NCBI GenBank assembly: GCA_964599885.1
Contig: CAZRHH010000102.1
Coordinates: forward strand, 1-8,966
Reading direction: 5' to 3'
DNA length: 8,966 bases
DNA from: CAZRHH01 sp964599885
Lineage (GTDB): Bacteria; Chloroflexota; Dehalococcoidia; DSTF01; JACRBR01
Of this stretch, positions 1 to 6,634 are shown piece after piece (the first letter of the stretch is position 1; every line of letters starts with the position of its first letter). A model generated the notes under the pieces. It worked only from the letters and a program-made list of their open reading frames with translations. It had not been told where the DNA came from and ran no database searches. Position numbers and translations under genes: made by a program.

Positions 1-1
1 C

Positions 2-244
2 CGTGGCGACCGGTTCGACCGCGGCGGCGACCGCGATCGCGGCGGTGAACGGGGCGGCGATCGATTCGACCGCGATCGGCCTCCGGCGCAAGCTTCGGCG
101 CCAACCGCGACGGACGCGATGCCATCGACAGACGCCGCGCCGCAGCCGGCTCCCGCGCAGGCTCCTGCGGCAGAAACGACAACCGAGCCGGTGCCGGCGA
201 CGCAGCCCGCGCCCGAGGCGGAAGCGGTGGCGCAGCCCGAGTAA
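2..244 (+). CDS. C-terminal end of an unidentified protein with an RGG/RFDR-rich tail (5' partial)
   Basis: Only the last 80 codons are in the window, ending in TAA at 242-244. The frame starts at base 2 and has no stop before that point. The visible part begins with an Arg/Gly/Asp-rich stretch (repeats of RGGDR, RFDR and RGGER in the first ~26 residues). It then becomes a low-complexity Ala/Pro/Thr/Gln tail ending in EAVAQPE. RGG-type tails are known from RNA-binding proteins such as DEAD-box helicases, Rho-like factors and RNases, but no catalytic domain is visible here, so the function cannot be named. A competing frame (3-344) gives an Arg-rich product with no plausible composition and is taken to be a shadow. 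The next gene follows 89 bases downstream on the same strand and could be co-transcribed. Confidence 0.6.
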   Translation, partial: RGDRFDRGGDRDRGGERGGDRFDRDRPPAQASAPTATDAMPSTDAAPQPAPAQAPAAETTTEPVPATQPAPEAEAVAQPE

Positions 245-333
245 GACGCACGACGTGCGCATCGCCTGCGTCTGCGTGGCCGATCTACGCACGCGACGCG
301 CGAAGCGCCAATTCCTCACAGGGCGGTGGATCG

Positions 334-1614
334 ATGGCGAGTGACGGCAAACCCGAAGGCATGACACCAGGCAGCAGACGCGCCGCGACGTCGCGCCAAC
401 AACCGGCCCCCGCGCCGAAGCGCCCGCCCGGCCGCGCCGCCCGCACCCGCGGCATCGGCGACATGTTCGCGATGGACTCCGAGCGGTCGTCCCGTTTGCT
501 GCTCGTCGGTGTCACCCTCGCGATCATCGTCCTCGCGCTGGGCATCATCGGGTTTGGCTACTACGACTCAGTCATCAAGCCGCGAAACCGCACGGTGCTT
601 CAGGCCGATGACATCAGCATCTCGTACACAGCGATGAAGCGCCGTATGGCGTTCGAGTACTACGCGAACGCGGCCTTCCAGCAGCAAGCGCAGGTGCTTC
701 CCGAGGCCACGTACCTCAACCTCGTGAACGAACTGACGCTGATCAGCCGCGCCGAGAGCGAACTTGGCATCACCGCCACCGCCGAGGAACGCCAGGCAGC
801 AATGAAGCGCCGCGTCGGCGTCCCCGAGACGGCCGATGACGCAGCCTTCGCGGAGGCATACGGCACCGCGCTCGATGCGTCCGGCCTTAAGGACAGTGAG
901 TATCGCCGGCTCGTCCATGCGGAAGTGCTTGCGGACAAGATCCGCGACAAGTTTGAGGCCGAAGCGCCCGCTCAGATCGAGCAGGCGAAACTCGACGTCA
1001 TCCAGGTGAACGACGACACCGCGGCACAGGCAGCGATCGCCCGCATCAACGCTGGCGAGGACTGGGCGACGGTGGCCAGGGACGTGTCGACGGCGCCCGA
1101 CGCCGATGCCACCGGTGGCGTCATCGAATTCACACCCAAGGGCGGCTTCAACGCCGCATACGACGACCTCGCGTTTTCTCTTGCCGTCGGCGAGGTAAGC
1201 GCGCCGATCGACGCCCCTGGGGCGAGCGTCTTCGTGATCCGCGTCGCCGAACGCGGACCGCAGGACCTCACGCAGGACCAGAAGCCAACGTACGTGAACC
1301 GGCAGTACGGCGACTGGCTCTCAGCGACACAGGCGAAGATGACGATCGAGCGCGACTGGGAGCCAGACGCGCAGCGCAGCGCCCTGATCGATGTCCTTGA
1401 GGACGCGCCAGCGATCGGACAAAACCAGCCCGGCCAGGTGCCGATCGACCAACAGCCGCCCGTGCAACAACCACCGATCGATGTCCCCGCCGAGCAGCCG
1501 CCCGCCGACGGCACCGATAGCGAAGCGCCGCCTCCGGCCGAGGCGCCACCCGCCGACGGCACGGACAGCGAAGCCCCGCCCCCCGTCGAAGCGCCTCCCG
1601 CCGATGGGCAATGA
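334..1614 (+). CDS. Membrane-anchored SurA/PpiC-type peptidyl-prolyl cis-trans isomerase (parvulin foldase)
   Basis: A 426-residue protein expected to help fold exported proteins outside the cytoplasmic membrane. Residues 1-53 are a basic, Pro/Ala-rich cytoplasmic segment. Residues ~54-78 are one hydrophobic helix (LLLVGVTLAIIVLALGIIG) acting as an uncleaved anchor. Residues ~85-210 resemble the helical SurA-N chaperone region. Residues ~217-307 match a rotamase domain (INAGEDWATVARDVS, then GGVIEFTPKGGF, then FSLAVGEVSAPI, then FVIRVAERGP). The tail (~356-426) is Pro/Gln-rich and ends in an acidic 16-residue repeat. I chose ATG 334 because AGGG/GGTGG lies just upstream; ATG 361 is a possible later start. 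Its 3' end overlaps the homoserine dehydrogenase gene by 11 bases, so the two are probably translationally coupled, although their functions are unrelated. The family call is firm; the client proteins are unknown. Confidence 0.87.
   Translation: MASDGKPEGMTPGSRRAATSRQQPAPAPKRPPGRAARTRGIGDMFAMDSERSSRLLLVGVTLAIIVLALGIIGFGYYDSVIKPRNRTVLQADDISISYTAMKRRMAFEYYANAAFQQQAQVLPEATYLNLVNELTLISRAESELGITATAEERQAAMKRRVGVPETADDAAFAEAYGTALDASGLKDSEYRRLVHAEVLADKIRDKFEAEAPAQIEQAKLDVIQVNDDTAAQAAIARINAGEDWATVARDVSTAPDADATGGVIEFTPKGGFNAAYDDLAFSLAVGEVSAPIDAPGASVFVIRVAERGPQDLTQDQKPTYVNRQYGDWLSATQAKMTIERDWEPDAQRSALIDVLEDAPAIGQNQPGQVPIDQQPPVQQPPIDVPAEQPPADGTDSEAPPPAEAPPADGTDSEAPPPVEAPPADGQ
1498..1611 (+). repeat. In-frame 48-bp tandem repeat (2.4 copies) encoding an acidic Pro-rich tail
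   Basis: At the 3' end of the isomerase gene, PPADGTDSEAPPPAEA (residues 389-404, 1498-1545) is followed by PPADGTDSEAPPPVEA (405-420, 1546-1593) and a partial PPADGQ (1594-1611). Comparing the two full copies codon by codon, I count eight base differences. Seven are silent and one changes Ala to Val. The peptide is therefore better conserved than the DNA, which suggests an older duplication kept under protein-level constraint rather than a fresh slippage event. Confidence 0.9.
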
Positions 1615-2902
1615 TCGCCGCTCGATAGGCATCGGCCTGATGGGCCTGGGCGTCGTCGGTTCCGGCGTCGCGCAAATCCTGCACGAGAAAGCCGACGTCT
1701 ACGCGCGCCAGATCGGCTATCCGCTCGTGCTCAAGCGCGTGCTCGTCCGCGATCCCGCGAAGGAGCGCGCGTTTCCTGTCGATCAAGGGCTGCTCACCAC
1801 CGACCCGGGCGATCTGCTGCGCGACCCCGACATCGAACTGATCATCGAGGTCATTGTCGGCGAAGAACCGGCGTACGGCTACTTGCGCGACGCGTTGCAG
1901 GCGAACAAATTCGTCGTCACCGGCAACAAGGAAGTGATGGCGAAGCACGGCGCTGAGCTGCTCAATCTCGCGCGCGAACACAACGTCGATCTGTTGTATG
2001 AGGCGAGCGTCGGCGGCGGCATTCCGATCATCGCGCCGCTGAAGCGCGATCTGCTGGCGAACGACATCGTCGGCGTCACGGCGATCATCAACGGCACGAC
2101 GAACTACATCCTCACGTCGATGAGCAAGGGCGGCGTCAGCTTCGCCGACGCGCTCGCCGAGGCGCAGCGCCTCGGCTACGCCGAACCCGATCCCACGAAC
2201 GACATCGAGGCCGTCGACGCCGCGTACAAGCTGTCGATCCTCGCCAGCCTAGCCTTTCACATGGATGTGCATCCCGACCGCGTCTACCGCGAAGGCATCA
2301 CGAATCTCACCGCGCGCGACTTCGCTTACGCGCGCGAACTTGGCTACGCGATCAAGCTGCTCGCGATCGGCCGCAAGCAAGACGATCGCGTGCAACTGCG
2401 CGTCCACCCGGCGTTAATCCCGCAGGACGAACTGCTCGCCAACGTCGATGGTGCGCTGAACGCCGTGCAGATTGAGGGCGACTTGATGAACCGCGTGCTG
2501 TTTCAGGGACCGGGCGCCGGCTCGCTACCGACGACATCCGCGGTCGTGGCGGACGCACTCGACGCCGCCGTCAGCATCAGCAACCGGGTGTACTGGCCAC
2601 ATTCGCAGCGTCGCGAAGCGGGCCTCAGCATCATGGCGATGGACGACGTGCGAGCGCGCTATTATCTCCGCGCGGGCGTCGCCGATCGCCCGGGCGTGCT
2701 CGCGCAGATCGCGGGCACGCTCGGCAACGCCGGCATCAGCATCGCCTCGCTCATTCAGCGAGCAGTCGATGGCGAGGAGACGGTGGAGATCGTCATCATG
2801 ACGCACGAAGCGCGCGAAGCCGATATGCAAGCAGCGATTGCCGAGATCGGGCGCGCAGGCAGCGTGAAGAACGTCGCACAACTCCTGAGGGTGCAGTCAT
2901 GA
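1604..2902 (+). CDS. hom: Homoserine dehydrogenase with C-terminal ACT domain
   Basis: A 432-residue enzyme that reduces aspartate semialdehyde to homoserine with NAD(P)H, the branch point to threonine and methionine. The N-terminal Rossmann fold has GLGVVGSG at residues 14-21. TGNKE (106-110) carries the conserved Lys109. The catalytic block GYAEPDPTNDIEAVDAAYK (191-209) has Glu194, Asp205 and Lys209 in the spacing of the catalytic residues of known homoserine dehydrogenases. Residues ~353-432 form an ACT domain (GVADRPGVLAQIAGTLGNAG), which in relatives mediates threonine feedback inhibition. The usual DxEG motif reads DIEA here (Ala203). ATG 1604 puts 10 residues before the Rossmann motif and overlaps the upstream gene by 11 bases; no clear ribosome-binding site precedes it, so coupling is likely. 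It shares ATGA with the next gene. Confidence 0.95.
   Translation: MGNDRRSIGIGLMGLGVVGSGVAQILHEKADVYARQIGYPLVLKRVLVRDPAKERAFPVDQGLLTTDPGDLLRDPDIELIIEVIVGEEPAYGYLRDALQANKFVVTGNKEVMAKHGAELLNLAREHNVDLLYEASVGGGIPIIAPLKRDLLANDIVGVTAIINGTTNYILTSMSKGGVSFADALAEAQRLGYAEPDPTNDIEAVDAAYKLSILASLAFHMDVHPDRVYREGITNLTARDFAYARELGYAIKLLAIGRKQDDRVQLRVHPALIPQDELLANVDGALNAVQIEGDLMNRVLFQGPGAGSLPTTSAVVADALDAAVSISNRVYWPHSQRREAGLSIMAMDDVRARYYLRAGVADRPGVLAQIAGTLGNAGISIASLIQRAVDGEETVEIVIMTHEAREADMQAAIAEIGRAGSVKNVAQLLRVQS
2887..2891 (+). promoter_or_regulatory. Ribosome-binding site of the coiled-coil gene
   Basis: GAGGG lies 7 bases before ATG 2899, inside the last codons of homoserine dehydrogenase. It supports ATG 2899 over the second in-frame ATG at 2905. 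Start and upstream stop share ATGA, a classic reinitiation arrangement. Confidence 0.6.
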
Positions 2903-3933
2903 CCATGCACGATCCCCAAAGCGAGCCTCGTACGGGCCAGGATCTTGTGGGCTGGCTGCAGGATCAGGTTGGCGCGCTCAAGGCACAATACGGTCGCTTG
3001 CAACAACAGGGCGACCAGACGCAAGCGGCGATTCTGGACGTCAACGAGAAAGTGCGCGACGCCGAGGCGAAGGTCCGCGAGATCAGCGCCCGCACAGTCG
3101 GGCTACCGACGATGCAGGAGCAAATGCGCCAACTGTCGGGCCTGCTCGAACGGATCCAGGACACCGAAGTACTGATCGACACGAAGTTCGAACTGCTGGA
3201 ACGGACAACGCACGAAGAGCGTACGCGCGACCAGAGCGAACGTAACGACTTGTTCCGCCGCGTGCAGGATATGGAGCGGCGCACTGAGGGCATGGCGGAA
3301 CGTCAGTCGACAGTCGATGACACGCACCGCCGTTTCCAGGAAGAAGTGTCCCGCTCGCACATCAACTTTCAAGGCATCAATCAGAGGCTCGAAGCGGTTG
3401 AAAGCAAGACCGGACGCAACGTCGATGCGGTCGTGCGCATGGAGCAGACACACGCCGAGATCGAAGCGGCGATCCGCGCCCTCCGTCGCGAAGACGACGT
3501 GCTCGCCGAACGCGCACGCCTCGCTCACGATGTCGCGTCCCGCGTTGAGGGCGAGCTGCACGCGGCGCAAGAGGAGTATCGCGAGTTGCCGCTGCTGGCC
3601 GAGCGCGTCGAACTGCTGCGCGCCGAGCGGCAACGTGTCGAAGATCGCGTCTCGCGCACCGAAGAGACGATGGACGACGCCGTGCTGCGCCTGGAGCGGC
3701 AGGAAGAAGCGGCATCGCAGCTCGATACGCGCCTCAAGGCCCATGACGCGCGCATCGATCACGTGCACAGCGCGACGCTCGATTACCGCCGCACGCTGAG
3801 CGAACAGCTCCTCAAGCTCAATCAGATGATCGAACGGATGAAGCGCCGCCACGTCGAAGAACTCGAGCGTGACGTGAAGGAGCTTCGCGTGCAATCCAAC
3901 CAGCTCAAGAACGAAGACAGCAATGACTTCTGA
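2899..3933 (+). CDS. Coiled-coil protein of unknown function embedded between threonine-pathway genes
   Basis: I do not recognise a family. The 344-residue product is highly charged (rich in Glu, Arg, Gln, Asp), has no cysteine, one tryptophan (Trp19) and no membrane segment or signal peptide, so it is expected in the cytoplasm. Nearly the whole length from ~15 to ~335 reads as heptad coiled coil, with proline breaks at Pro70 and Pro231. Both breaks show a similar local pattern, LPxxxE followed by Leu ten residues after the first Leu, which may reflect an internal duplication. Hits to SMC-like or other long coiled coils in a search would be non-specific. It overlaps homoserine dehydrogenase by 4 bases and threonine synthase by 11, and it has a good ribosome-binding site, so it is a real gene of this operon. 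A scaffold or structural role is possible but is inference only. Confidence 0.85.
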   Translation: MTMHDPQSEPRTGQDLVGWLQDQVGALKAQYGRLQQQGDQTQAAILDVNEKVRDAEAKVREISARTVGLPTMQEQMRQLSGLLERIQDTEVLIDTKFELLERTTHEERTRDQSERNDLFRRVQDMERRTEGMAERQSTVDDTHRRFQEEVSRSHINFQGINQRLEAVESKTGRNVDAVVRMEQTHAEIEAAIRALRREDDVLAERARLAHDVASRVEGELHAAQEEYRELPLLAERVELLRAERQRVEDRVSRTEETMDDAVLRLERQEEAASQLDTRLKAHDARIDHVHSATLDYRRTLSEQLLKLNQMIERMKRRHVEELERDVKELRVQSNQLKNEDSNDF

Positions 3934-5014
3934 CGTTGCCGCCGGGCTGCGTGAGGATACGCCTCACCGCGGCGTCCTCCAGCGATATCGCGAGCATCTC
4001 CCCGTGACGGATCAGACGCCGCTCATCTCGCTCGGCGAAGGCGATACGCCGCTCGTCCGTTCGACATCGATCGAGCGCGATCTCGGCTGCGAAGCGCTCT
4101 ATTTCAAGCTCGAGAGTTGCAACCCAACGGGCTCGTTCAAGGATCGCGGCATGGTCGTCGCCGTCGCCAAAGCGATGGAGGGCGGCGCCAAGGCGATCAT
4201 GTGCGCGTCCACCGGCAACACCAGCGCATCGGCCGCGGCCTACGCCGGGCGTTACGGTCTGGCCGTCTACGTCATCGTGCCGGACGGGCGCATCGCGCGG
4301 GGCAAGCTCGCGCAGAGTGCGGTGTACGGCGCCGAGATCATCGCTGTCGATGGCGGCTTCGACGGCGCGCTGAAGATGGCGCGCGAGATCACCTCGCGTC
4401 AGCCGATCGCGCTCGTCAACTCAGTCAATCCGTACCGCATCGAAGGCCAGAAGACGGCGGCGTTCGAGATCGCCGATGCCCTCGGCGACGCCCCCGATGT
4501 GTTGGCGATCCCCGTCGGCAATGCCGGCAACATATCGGCCTACTGGAAGGGGTTCGTCGAGTACCACCATCTCGAACGCACGAGCGGCCGGCCGCGCATG
4601 CTCGGATTCCAGGCCGCCGGCGCCGCGCCGCTCGTCAACGGCGCGCCGGTCGAGTCGCCGCAGACCATCGCGAGCGCGATCCGCATCGGCAACCCGGCGT
4701 CGTGGAAACTCGCCATCGCGGCGCGCGACGAATCCGGCGGGAGCATCGACGCCGTCACCGATGACGAGATCATCGCCGCGTACCACCGTCTGGCGAGCGA
4801 AGAGGGCATCTTCTGCGAACCCGCATCCGCGGCCTGCGTCGCAGGCATGCTGAAGAACGTCGCCAACGGCGCGTCCTATGCCGGGCAGACGGTCGTCTGC
4901 ATCATCACAGGCAACGGACTCAAGGATCCGGAGACGGCACTGCTCACGGAGCCACCGCTCCACCGCGTTCCGGCGAACCTTGAAGCGATCGAGAAAGAGA
5001 TGGGCTGGGCATAG
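3923..5014 (+). CDS. thrC: Threonine synthase
   Basis: A 363-residue PLP enzyme (fold type II) that converts O-phosphohomoserine to threonine and phosphate. SLGEGDTPLV (36-45) is the typical N-terminal motif. ESCNPTGSFKDRG (64-76) carries the PLP lysine, Lys73. STGNTSAS (96-103) and PVGNAGNISAY (197-207) match the substrate and PLP-phosphate binding loops, and TGNGLKDP (329-336) is the C-terminal signature. The length fits the short threonine synthases of Actinobacteria and Chloroflexota, not the ~430-residue E. coli form. ATG 3923 overlaps the coiled-coil gene by 11 bases; only a weak purine stretch (AAGAACGAAGA) precedes it, so coupling probably drives translation. The supplier of its substrate, homoserine kinase, is not in this window. 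Confidence 0.95.
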   Translation: MTSDVAAGLREDTPHRGVLQRYREHLPVTDQTPLISLGEGDTPLVRSTSIERDLGCEALYFKLESCNPTGSFKDRGMVVAVAKAMEGGAKAIMCASTGNTSASAAAYAGRYGLAVYVIVPDGRIARGKLAQSAVYGAEIIAVDGGFDGALKMAREITSRQPIALVNSVNPYRIEGQKTAAFEIADALGDAPDVLAIPVGNAGNISAYWKGFVEYHHLERTSGRPRMLGFQAAGAAPLVNGAPVESPQTIASAIRIGNPASWKLAIAARDESGGSIDAVTDDEIIAAYHRLASEEGIFCEPASAACVAGMLKNVANGASYAGQTVVCIITGNGLKDPETALLTEPPLHRVPANLEAIEKEMGWA

Positions 5015-5019
5015 CCGGT

Positions 5020-5047
5020 CGTCGAGTCGCTGGTCACTAGTCGCTGG
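5020..5047. repeat. Degenerate heptamer repeat in the convergent thrC-methyltransferase gap
   Basis: AGTCGCTGGT occurs twice (5025-5034 and 5039-5048). Read as heptamers it is GTCGCTG-GTCACTA-GTCGCTG (5026-5046), flanked by weaker copies. It fills most of the 45-base gap between the two convergent stop codons. No T-tract hairpin is visible, so I do not call a terminator here. Confidence 0.6.
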
Positions 5048-5059
5048 TGAACGGCGCCG

Positions 5060-5770
5060 CTACGTCCGCTGCCAGCGCATGACGTTGAAGAGTGGCACGC
5101 GGAACCAATCCTCGTACGCGTACTCGTTGCGTAGCGACTGATCTTCTGGCACCGGCTCTTCAAAATCGCGGAGCATCAGACCCGACGAGAGGTACGCCGA
5201 CATGTACGCGTTCAGTGGCCGGTGCCAGTTCTCGATCTTTATGCCGAGCCACTCGTAGGTCTGGACGAATTCATCCGCGTACCGGTCAACCTGGTGATGG
5301 AGGCGGGTGTTGTTCTCGTCCTTGAGCCAGCCCGCCGACGCCGTCACGAACCCGAGATTCGCCACGACGAGATATCCGCCCGGCCGCAACAGCCGCGCCA
5401 TCTCGGCGATCGCGGCGCGGTAATCGACCACGTCAATGAGCATCACGTAACTGACGATGAGATCGAACCGGGCGTTCGCGAACGGCAACGCTTCGGCGGA
5501 ACCGCGCACGTACGCGCCCTGCGTATCTCGCGAGCGCGCCGCCTGTACCATCTCGCCGGTAAAGTCCACGCCCGTAACGTGCGCTCCCCGTTCGCCGAGC
5601 ATCCGCGCAAAGCGGCCTTCGCCGCAGCCGACATCCAGCGCGCGCGTGCCGGCGACGTCGCCGCACAGCCGCAGCATCACCGGGTCAAGCAGGAGCGTCC
5701 GGTTCTTGTCGCCCGCATCCTGAAACGCGATATACGCGCGGGCAGAGTCGGCCCAGCCGCCGTCTTGCAT
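5060..5770 (-). CDS. Class I SAM-dependent methyltransferase (Methyltransf_11/UbiE-like)
   Basis: A 236-residue cytoplasmic enzyme that transfers a methyl group from S-adenosylmethionine; the substrate cannot be read from the sequence. Motif I is ALDVGCGEG (44-52). The acidic residue ending strand 2 is Asp69 in GVDF. AEALPFANARFDLIVS (92-107) and RLLRPGGYLVVA (126-137) are the post-I and motif III regions. The C-terminal half has several aromatics and a predicted cap-like segment (HRPLNAYMSAYLSSG, 183-197), common in small-molecule methyltransferases. ATG 5770 is preceded by AGGAG (complement of 5780-5784) at 9 bases. It lies 84 bases downstream of the Thr/Pro-rich gene on the same strand, so it could be the last gene of that operon or have its own promoter. 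It is convergent with thrC. Confidence 0.88.
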   Translation of the reverse strand: MQDGGWADSARAYIAFQDAGDKNRTLLLDPVMLRLCGDVAGTRALDVGCGEGRFARMLGERGAHVTGVDFTGEMVQAARSRDTQGAYVRGSAEALPFANARFDLIVSYVMLIDVVDYRAAIAEMARLLRPGGYLVVANLGFVTASAGWLKDENNTRLHHQVDRYADEFVQTYEWLGIKIENWHRPLNAYMSAYLSSGLMLRDFEEPVPEDQSLRNEYAYEDWFRVPLFNVMRWQRT

Positions 5771-5778
5771 CGGTCGTC

Positions 5779-5799
5779 GCTCCTGCTCGTGGCTCGTTG
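5779..5799. repeat. Degenerate heptamer repeat upstream of the methyltransferase, containing its ribosome-binding site
   Basis: Three adjacent 7-mers, GCTCCTG, CTCGTGG and CTCGTTG on the plus strand, differ at only a few positions. On the coding (minus) strand the first supplies the AGGAG used as ribosome-binding site for the start at 5770. The pattern resembles, in period though not exact sequence, the heptamers at the other end of the gene. Confidence 0.5.
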
Positions 5800-5854
5800 G
5801 TGGTGCGGGAGTGAGTGTACACGCCGCCTCCGCCTCAGCGAGCGCCGATTGGCG

Positions 5855-6634
5855 TCATAGGCAGATGGGCGGCAAGAGGATCAGGTCGAGGCAGAAGTCC
5901 TCAGTCGGCGTTGGCACGGGCGTCTTCGTCGGCGTCTTCGTCGGTGAGTTCGTTGGCGTGCTCGTCCGCGTCCGGGTTGGCGGCGGCACGGGCGTGTCCG
6001 TCGGCCGAGGAGTCGGGGTGCTGGTTGGCGGCTTGGGCGTCATCGTAGGAGCCGGTGCCGTATTGGCCGGCTTGGGCGTGTCCGTCGGCTTCGGACCGAC
6101 CGTCGGCAGGCAGATGATGTCGTTCACCGCCACCGAGCAGCTTGGCGTCGCCGTCGACGCCGGTCGATCCGTCGGCAACGCGGCGGCCGTCTTCGATGCG
6201 CCCGGCACGGCAGTCGAAGTCGACTTCGGCCGAACGGTTTCGCCAGGCCGCGGCGTCTCCTCGGGTGACTCGTCATCGCCCGTCGCGTCATCACCGCCAC
6301 CCGCATCGCCGCCGGGATTGACGGTGCCCTCAGCGTTGGTGGCAGGCATCTCGACCACCGACGCAGGCGCCGTGCCGCGCCGACCGACAAGCAGCGACGC
6401 AAGCGCCGCATCATCGGCCGCAGCCGCAATGACGATCGCCGGGTCGAGTGGCGGCCGCACGATCCCGTGATCGTCCGCCGAGTAGTCCGCCGTCAGTCGC
6501 GACGCCGTGGACGTATCGACGGACAGCGTGTCCGGCCGGTCCAGCGCGAACCCCGCTGCCCCGTATACGGCGCCCAGTGCCACGACGACCGCACCGCCTG
6601 CGCACGCGCAGCGAAGAACCCATCGCCAAAGCAT
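5855..6634 (-). CDS. Single-pass envelope protein with long Thr/Pro linker and Cys pairs
   Basis: I cannot assign a family. In 259 residues there is a hydrophobic segment at ~11-30 (signal peptide or anchor, no lipobox in the expected place). Next is an Asp/Ala-rich region (~31-125) without a recognisable domain. Residues ~127-165 are a Thr/Ser/Pro spacer, and ~177-246 is a Thr/Pro-rich low-complexity linker (TPTPRPTDTPVPPPT, TPTNSPTKTPTKTPVPTPT). The linker is bracketed by two short Cys pairs, Cys166-Cys175 (CSVAVNDIIC) and Cys248-Cys258 (CLDLILLPPIC), which might form disulphides outside the cell. Thr/Pro linkers like this are common in secreted Chloroflexota proteins. ATG 6634 has GGAGG seven bases upstream and shares one base with the stop of the HD-GYP gene (TGATG), so co-expression is very likely and a functional link plausible. 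Confidence 0.75.
   Translation of the reverse strand: MLWRWVLRCACAGGAVVVALGAVYGAAGFALDRPDTLSVDTSTASRLTADYSADDHGIVRPPLDPAIVIAAAADDAALASLLVGRRGTAPASVVEMPATNAEGTVNPGGDAGGGDDATGDDESPEETPRPGETVRPKSTSTAVPGASKTAAALPTDRPASTATPSCSVAVNDIICLPTVGPKPTDTPKPANTAPAPTMTPKPPTSTPTPRPTDTPVPPPTRTRTSTPTNSPTKTPTKTPVPTPTEDFCLDLILLPPICL

Noticed and set aside
247..259. Hairpin CGCAC-GAC-GTGCG just after the first stop codon
   Set aside because: Stem of only 5 bp with no T-tract; not enough for a terminator call.
3..344. Plus-strand frame of 113 codons at the left edge
   Set aside because: Its Arg-rich product is the +1 shadow of the RGG/Ala-Pro tail in the frame starting at base 2, and it runs into the next gene's start.
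3103..3894. 263-codon antisense frame opposite the coiled-coil gene
   Set aside because: It arises from the GC-biased codons of the sense gene; the sense frame has overlap coupling and a ribosome-binding site, the antisense has neither, nor a recognisable domain.
5843..5854. CGCC-GATT-GGCG stem after the Thr/Pro gene stop
   Set aside because: Four-bp stem, no T-tract; cannot be distinguished from chance in GC-rich sequence.
5222..5860. 212-codon plus-strand frame opposite the methyltransferase
   Set aside because: The minus strand has clear SAM-binding motifs; this frame has no domain-like pattern.
5811..6470. Plus-strand frame encoding repeated VGVFVG-type residues
   Set aside because: This is the antisense reading of the Thr/Pro-coding repeats (ACG/CCG codons read as CGT/CGG), a common false gene.
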